64,000 nucleotides of DNA, taken from Acidimicrobiia bacterium. Lineage in GTDB: Bacteria; Actinomycetota; Acidimicrobiia; Spongiisociales; UBA5794. The notes under the pieces were generated by a model. The model made no database searches. It worked only from the letters and a program-made list of their open reading frames with translations, and was not told where the DNA came from. This document shows positions 60,662-64,000 of the stretch, piece by piece. The DNA is taken from the NCBI GenBank assembly GCA_036396535.1, contig DASWKR010000060.1, positions 1 through 64,000 on the forward strand, in the 5' to 3' direction. Positions within the stretch are counted from its first letter, which is position 1. Each line of letters begins with the position of its first letter. A program made the position numbers and the translations under genes.

Positions 60662-62059
60662 CTACTCGATGATGGCGTAGGTGAGCTGGCCCGGCTTGCC
60701 GGGCCCGTTCTCGACGATCTCGTCGGGGAGTGCCGCGAAGGGGATCTGGATCGATGTGGACGCTTCGACCTTGACCGAGCCTCCGCCACCTCCGAACGGG
60801 GTGAGTGGCTCGCCCGGGTCGTGGATGTACTTACAACCGGTGCTGGTGCACTTCCAGAACGTCGTCTGGATGAACACCGGGCGAAACTCCTGGATGTTGA
60901 GGTTCGAGGTTCCTGTGCCCAGGGTGAGATCCCAGAACAGCGGAACCCATCCGAACCGGGCGGCGTCGTCGATCGTGCCGCTGAAGATGACTCCATCGCT
61001 CGGCTGCCACACGTTCTGGAGGCAGTCGACCATCGCATCGTGGTCGGAGATGGACCCGCAGATCGCTTTGCCGTTGGCTGTGAGGTAATCCCAGAGCGGC
61101 GTGTCGTCGATCGCGTTGCCGGCGATCGTGATGGTGTTGGTGCTGTTCGTGAGCCGGCCGGCGACTCCCGACACCCCGTCTACGAAGCCGTCGTGCAGCG
61201 CCGATGCCATGTTTCCCGTCTCAGTCGTGAGCGTGTACGGCTGGGCGTTGAAGTTGCCGTCGAGGCAGGCGTCCCTGTCCAACTTGAAGACCGAGGTTGC
61301 GCTCGGTGCCACTCCGATCGGGTGGTCGGCGCCCTGGGCGATGTTGCGAGCCAGCCTCGTGTTCGAGCTCCCGGTGCAGGTCTGTGTCGTGTGGAGGATG
61401 AGGTTCCCGAACTCCGTGATGTCGAGGAAGGCGAAGTTCCCGATGGTTGGGCCGTCACACGGAGGGATGCCGTTCGGGTTCGATCCCGTCTTGAGGCAGA
61501 TCTCGCCGTCCCCGCCGGCGAGGCCTGGCATCCCGAACGGCATCGCTCCGCCTCCCGGGTCCAGGAATATCTCGATCTCGGCCGCCGCCGAGGTGGCGAT
61601 CTCATCGATGCCGAGCACCCCTCCGAACGCCGTGGTGACCGCTACCTCCGGGAGGTTGACGCGCAGCCGCTGCAGCGTCGCGGTGAACGAGATGCACGGG
61701 GAAGCGGGGCTGATGACGGTGAAGATGGTTGGCCGATCGAGGTCCTGGCACGCCGCCCATGCCGTTGCCCATTCGGTGTCGCTGACCGCTAACGACAGGC
61801 TCGCCTTCGAGATGCGGATGACCTCGCCCGACGCATCCGCGATCGCTTGCGCCTTCGTACGCTCGGCGGTGAAGATGGCCCCGGCTACCCCGGCCGTGTC
61901 GACCGTCGATTGGTCCTGGCGCCTCTGCGACCAGGCGTTGGCGAGATCGACGGCGAGCCCGGCAAACCCGACGATCACCACCATTGTCACCGCGACCAGG
62001 ACGATCGACGTGCCACGCTCGTCGCGGCGCAGCTGCCGTCGCACAGTCCTCAGGTGCAC
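60662..62059 (-). CDS. TadG-like Flp pilus/secreted protein
   Basis: A 465-residue protein starting at a GTG that overlaps the TadE-like gene by ten bases. The N-terminus has RDERGTSIVLVAVTMVVIVGFAGLA (residues about 13-38), the TadE/TadG class III pre-pilin-type membrane segment. The remainder is an exported domain of beta-rich, Cys-containing sequence (ten or more Cys) followed by a Gly-rich stretch, without a VWA motif that I can see. Tad pseudopilins take part in pilus assembly at the cell surface. No other tad genes (tadA-C, cpaB) are in the window. Confidence 0.75.
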   Translation of the reverse strand: MHLRTVRRQLRRDERGTSIVLVAVTMVVIVGFAGLAVDLANAWSQRRQDQSTVDTAGVAGAIFTAERTKAQAIADASGEVIRISKASLSLAVSDTEWATAWAACQDLDRPTIFTVISPASPCISFTATLQRLRVNLPEVAVTTAFGGVLGIDEIATSAAAEIEIFLDPGGGAMPFGMPGLAGGDGEICLKTGSNPNGIPPCDGPTIGNFAFLDITEFGNLILHTTQTCTGSSNTRLARNIAQGADHPIGVAPSATSVFKLDRDACLDGNFNAQPYTLTTETGNMASALHDGFVDGVSGVAGRLTNSTNTITIAGNAIDDTPLWDYLTANGKAICGSISDHDAMVDCLQNVWQPSDGVIFSGTIDDAARFGWVPLFWDLTLGTGTSNLNIQEFRPVFIQTTFWKCTSTGCKYIHDPGEPLTPFGGGGGSVKVEASTSIQIPFAALPDEIVENGPGKPGQLTYAIIE

Positions 62060-62496
62060 GTGAACGCTCCCCCAGCCCCGCCGTTCCACCAGTCGGCTTC
62101 GCCCTCGTACGGCTGTTCCAGGCGGAACTCGATGACGGAGTGGAGATCGATGCCGCCGAACACGCCGTCCAGGAGCCCCGTGAGCGTGGTGAGGCCGGCC
62201 TCGACCTCCACCTGGGCGAGCCCTCCCAGGGTGCCGTCCGCGGACTTCGGCGTGAGGGTGACCTTGGGTGTTGCGTGCGCGTAGACGAGGTCCATGCGGG
62301 CGCACGCTTCCTGAGCGACCGCCGTCACATCCCCGTAGTTCGTTGCGGCGAGCCGGGCCGCCTCACGCGTTCCGTGGCGCACATCGTTTTGCTGGGCGAA
62401 TGCCCAAGAGGCCTCGATGATCCCGAAGAGCAGGATGATCAACAGTGGCAGGACGACCGCGAACTCGACGAGCGCGGCTCCACGCTGGTTCTTCAT
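62050..62496 (-). CDS. TadE-like pseudopilin
   Basis: A 148-residue protein with the classic TadE start: KNQRGAALVEFAVVLPLLIILLFG (residues 2-25), where the Glu after GAALV fits a class III prepilin peptidase site. The next part is a helical tail, EASWAFAQQNDVRHGTREAARLA, typical of TadE. AGGGA five bases upstream of ATG 62496. Coupled with TadG-like gene downstream. Confidence 0.85.
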   Translation of the reverse strand: MKNQRGAALVEFAVVLPLLIILLFGIIEASWAFAQQNDVRHGTREAARLAATNYGDVTAVAQEACARMDLVYAHATPKVTLTPKSADGTLGGLAQVEVEAGLTTLTGLLDGVFGGIDLHSVIEFRLEQPYEGEADWWNGGAGGAFTCT

Positions 62497-62739
62497 TGCG
62501 TCCCTGGTTGGCGGGCCGACCCAACGACGTCGGCAGTGTGTTCATCGGCTTGCGTGCCGCATCCCTTGAGGCCCTCGATCAGGCATGAGGTGTCTCCAGG
62601 AGAGCGGCCGTGGAGCGGCGTGGGTCGCGAAGGGCCGGGTGGCCGCCACTCGGCGGGTAAAGGCGACGCTCGCACGAGGGGTCCCGCGGCGAGTTCGGCG
62701 CCCATTTCGGGGGCTCTCGTTCGGCCTGATGACGCAGAC
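62497..62739. other. Intergenic region without recognised gene
   Basis: Between the TadE-like gene and the second nuo promoter I see no conserved protein. On the minus strand GGAGA precedes a 14-codon frame (MPDRGPQGMRHASR, about 62586-62542), and the sequence is otherwise low in coding signal. No RNA structure identified. Confidence 0.4.
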
Positions 62740-62768
62740 TTTGGAGGCCAAATCGCCCCTCCTATACT
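62740..62768 (+). promoter_or_regulatory. Promoter of the second nuo operon (TTTGGA, 17 bases, TATACT)
   Basis: -35 TTTGGA at 62740-62745 and -10 TATACT at 62763-62768 with a 17-base spacer, identical in -35 sequence and spacing to the first nuo operon promoter. Confidence 0.65.
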
Positions 62769-62825
62769 CGCCGCCGAGGGCCGCACGCGTGCGGTCTGGC
62801 GCCGACCGAGGGGTATGGAAGGGTC

Positions 62826-63200
62826 TTGGAGAGCTACTTCGGCGACTACGTGACCGTTGCGGTGTTCGTCACCGTCGGTGCGCTCCTCGTCGGCGGGGGC
62901 CTCTTCGTCTCCTCGCTGCTGCGCCCCGACAAGCCGTCGAAGGGCAAGTCGGAGACGTATGAGTGCGGCATCGATCCCGTCGGCGGAGGGTGGTCGCAGA
63001 CCCACATCCGCTACTACATCTTCGCCCTTCTCTTCCTGATCTTCGACGTCGAGGCGGTGTTCATCTTCCCGTGGGCCATCAAGGTCGAAGGATTCTCGCT
63101 CGGCGGAGCATTCATCCTCGTCGAGATGGTCATCTTCATCGGGGTCCTCGTGCTCGGCCTCGTCTATGCGATACGCAAAGGGGTGCTGCGGTGGGAGTGA
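62826..63200 (+). CDS. nuoA: NADH-quinone oxidoreductase subunit A, second copy
   Basis: A 124-residue three-span subunit. The loop ETYECGIDP near 43-51 and the second span region [16 protein letters not shown] are as in NuoA. It differs clearly from the first copy ([15 protein letters not shown] versus [13 protein letters not shown]), so it is not a recent duplicate. TTG start with GGAAGGG a few bases upstream; spacing is tight, so the start is tentative. Begins an operon that runs out of the window. Confidence 0.93.
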   Translation: MESYFGDYVTVAVFVTVGALLVGGGLFVSSLLRPDKPSKGKSETYECGIDPVGGGWSQTHIRYYIFALLFLIFDVEAVFIFPWAIKVEGFSLGGAFILVEMVIFIGVLVLGLVYAIRKGVLRWE

Positions 63201-63688
63201 TCGAGAAGTTCGGGGCCCCGAAGCCCGTCTCGTGGCTCCTCAACTGGTCGCGGAAGTATTCGCTGTGGTTCTTCCAGTTCGGCCTGGCATGCTGTGCGAT
63301 CGAGTTGATGGCTGCCTCGAGCCCTCGCTACGACTTCATGCGATTCGGGATCATCCCGCTCCCCGCATCACCTCGCCAGGCAGACCTGATGGTCGTCGCG
63401 GGAACCGTCACCGACAAGATGGCGCCGGCCATCAAACGCCTCTACGACCAGATGCCGGACCCGAAGTACGTCATCTCGATGGGCTCATGCTCCAACTGTG
63501 GCGGTCCGTACTGGGACTCCTACTCGGTGACCAAGGGGGTCGACCAGGTCATCCCAGTCGACGTCTACGTCCCGGGTTGCCCGCCGCGCCCCGAGGCGCT
63601 GATGGAGGGCATCGTCCTCTTGCAGCAGCAGATCTCGAAAGAAGACGTACGCGAGAAGTGGAACGAGCGTGACCGACAGCCCGTCTGA
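63197..63688 (+). CDS. nuoB: NADH-quinone oxidoreductase subunit B, second copy
   Basis: A 163-residue subunit with cluster N2 ligands: the Cys pair in [10 protein letters not shown], the Cys in [15 protein letters not shown] and the Cys in [11 protein letters not shown]. The [18 protein letters not shown] type is common in many non-actinobacterial complex I variants, in contrast to the GACAST type of the first copy. GTG start overlaps nuoA by four bases. Confidence 0.95.
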   Translation: MIEKFGAPKPVSWLLNWSRKYSLWFFQFGLACCAIELMAASSPRYDFMRFGIIPLPASPRQADLMVVAGTVTDKMAPAIKRLYDQMPDPKYVISMGSCSNCGGPYWDSYSVTKGVDQVIPVDVYVPGCPPRPEALMEGIVLLQQQISKEDVREKWNERDRQPV

Positions 63689-64000
63689 GGCGAACCCCGA
63701 GACTGCGGCAGCCGGCAACGAGATCCCCGAGGACGGCGCCGGCGCGCTCGCCGTGTTCGCAGCCGAGCTGGCGTCGGTGGTCGGCGCCGCCGAGTGGTCT
63801 GCCGAGTTCGCGACGGTGCACGTCTCGGTGGACAGAGAGCGATGGCGTGAGGCCATCACGGCCGCTCGGGACGCCGGGCTCCCTTTCTTCTCGTGGCTCT
63901 CCGCCATCGATTGGTCGCGCCAGGTGAGTGTGGGCGAGTCGGTCGAGAAGCCGGACGAGATGCACGAGCGCTACCAGGTGCTCGCCAGGCTGTCGTCGGT
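63669..64000 (+). CDS. nuoC: NADH-quinone oxidoreductase subunit C, second copy (partial)
   Basis: GTG start inside the nuoB end (20-base overlap) opens a frame to the window edge, 110 codons. It reads an acidic N-tail, then [35 protein letters not shown] and [12 protein letters not shown], which match the order of the NuoC/30-kDa domain (the SAIDW motif is near residue 83). The gene continues past the end. Overlap of coding with nuoB and operon order support the call. Confidence 0.8.
   Translation, partial: MTDSPSEANPETAAAGNEIPEDGAGALAVFAAELASVVGAAEWSAEFATVHVSVDRERWREAITAARDAGLPFFSWLSAIDWSRQVSVGESVEKPDEMHERYQVLARLSS

Noticed and set aside
62497-63005. Long minus-strand frame upstream of the TadE-like gene, ending with a four-base overlap
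   Set aside because: Most of it is antisense to nuoA and the nuo promoter; only the last 30 codons could be real and nothing supports them.
1-64000. tRNA, rRNA or known riboswitch genes
   Set aside because: No cloverleaf, rRNA or riboswitch consensus was recognised by eye; a covariance-model scan would be needed to exclude them.

Overview
The window is high-GC bacterial DNA packed with genes that mostly overlap by 4 bases (ATGA/GTGA). It most probably comes from an actinomycete-like organism (Actinomycetota), perhaps a deep lineage such as Acidimicrobiia. The reasons are the many leaderless genes with a TANNNT -10 box 6-10 bases before the start codon, a DUF222/HNH gene, an RsiG-like protein, a geranylgeranyl-reductase-like flavoprotein, lipoproteins with Thr-rich linkers, and menaquinone-type respiration genes. 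The lineage call is inference; no rRNA or tRNA gene was seen.

Layout. 1-4.8 kb (minus strand): BioF2-like acetyltransferase (partial), asparaginase II, RsiG-like anti-sigma protein, M23 endopeptidase, a MoaD/CdsA-like membrane fusion and a PAS-LuxR regulator. 5.1-9.5 kb (plus): tyrosine/leucine catabolism (conserved hypothetical, fumarylacetoacetase, HPPD, HMG-CoA lyase-like). 9.5-17.3 kb: FtsH flanked by three copies of a palindromic repeat, a two-gene ABC exporter, SAM hydrolase, two tiny genes, a glutaredoxin-like protein and Rex. 17.3-27.5 kb: a respiratory region with two facing units. The minus unit encodes a b6f-like cytochrome b in two pieces, Rieske protein, diheme cytochrome c, two membrane proteins and a 2x[4Fe-4S] ferredoxin. 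The plus unit encodes a CcoN-CcoO fusion and a CcoP-like cytochrome. 27.5-33.2 kb: a metalloprotease-like lipoprotein, geranylgeranyl reductase, a frameshifted DUF222/HNH gene and a lipoprotein. 33.3-48.3 kb: a complete 14-gene complex I operon, nuoA-N, with one extra small frame between nuoL and nuoM. 48.4-54.1 kb: bactofilin-like membrane protein, orphan molybdenum hydroxylase, MgtC and a large membrane protein. 54.1-58.5 kb: ferric-type ABC importer, divergent from a DtxR/MntR-family regulator, with a palindromic operator between them. 58.5-62.5 kb: lipoprotein, phosphodiesterase, a decayed VOC gene and TadE/TadG-like genes. 62.7-64 kb: the start of a second nuo operon.

The most unusual content is the respiratory region. 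The CcoN part of the CcoN-CcoO fusion keeps the fold and many non-ligand residues of cbb3 oxidase subunit I, but every heme and CuB histidine ligand I can align is replaced. Its c-heme part and its monoheme partner keep intact heme sites. The partner cytochrome and the cytochrome b C-terminal subunit both carry the same short amphipathic motif (VPxxLLxRAAxARA-like) in Ala/Pro-rich tails. This suggests that the two units form one electron-transfer assembly in which the oxidase-like subunit acts as a membrane scaffold, not a catalyst. Together with two complex I operons and Rex, the window is dominated by redox and respiration genes.
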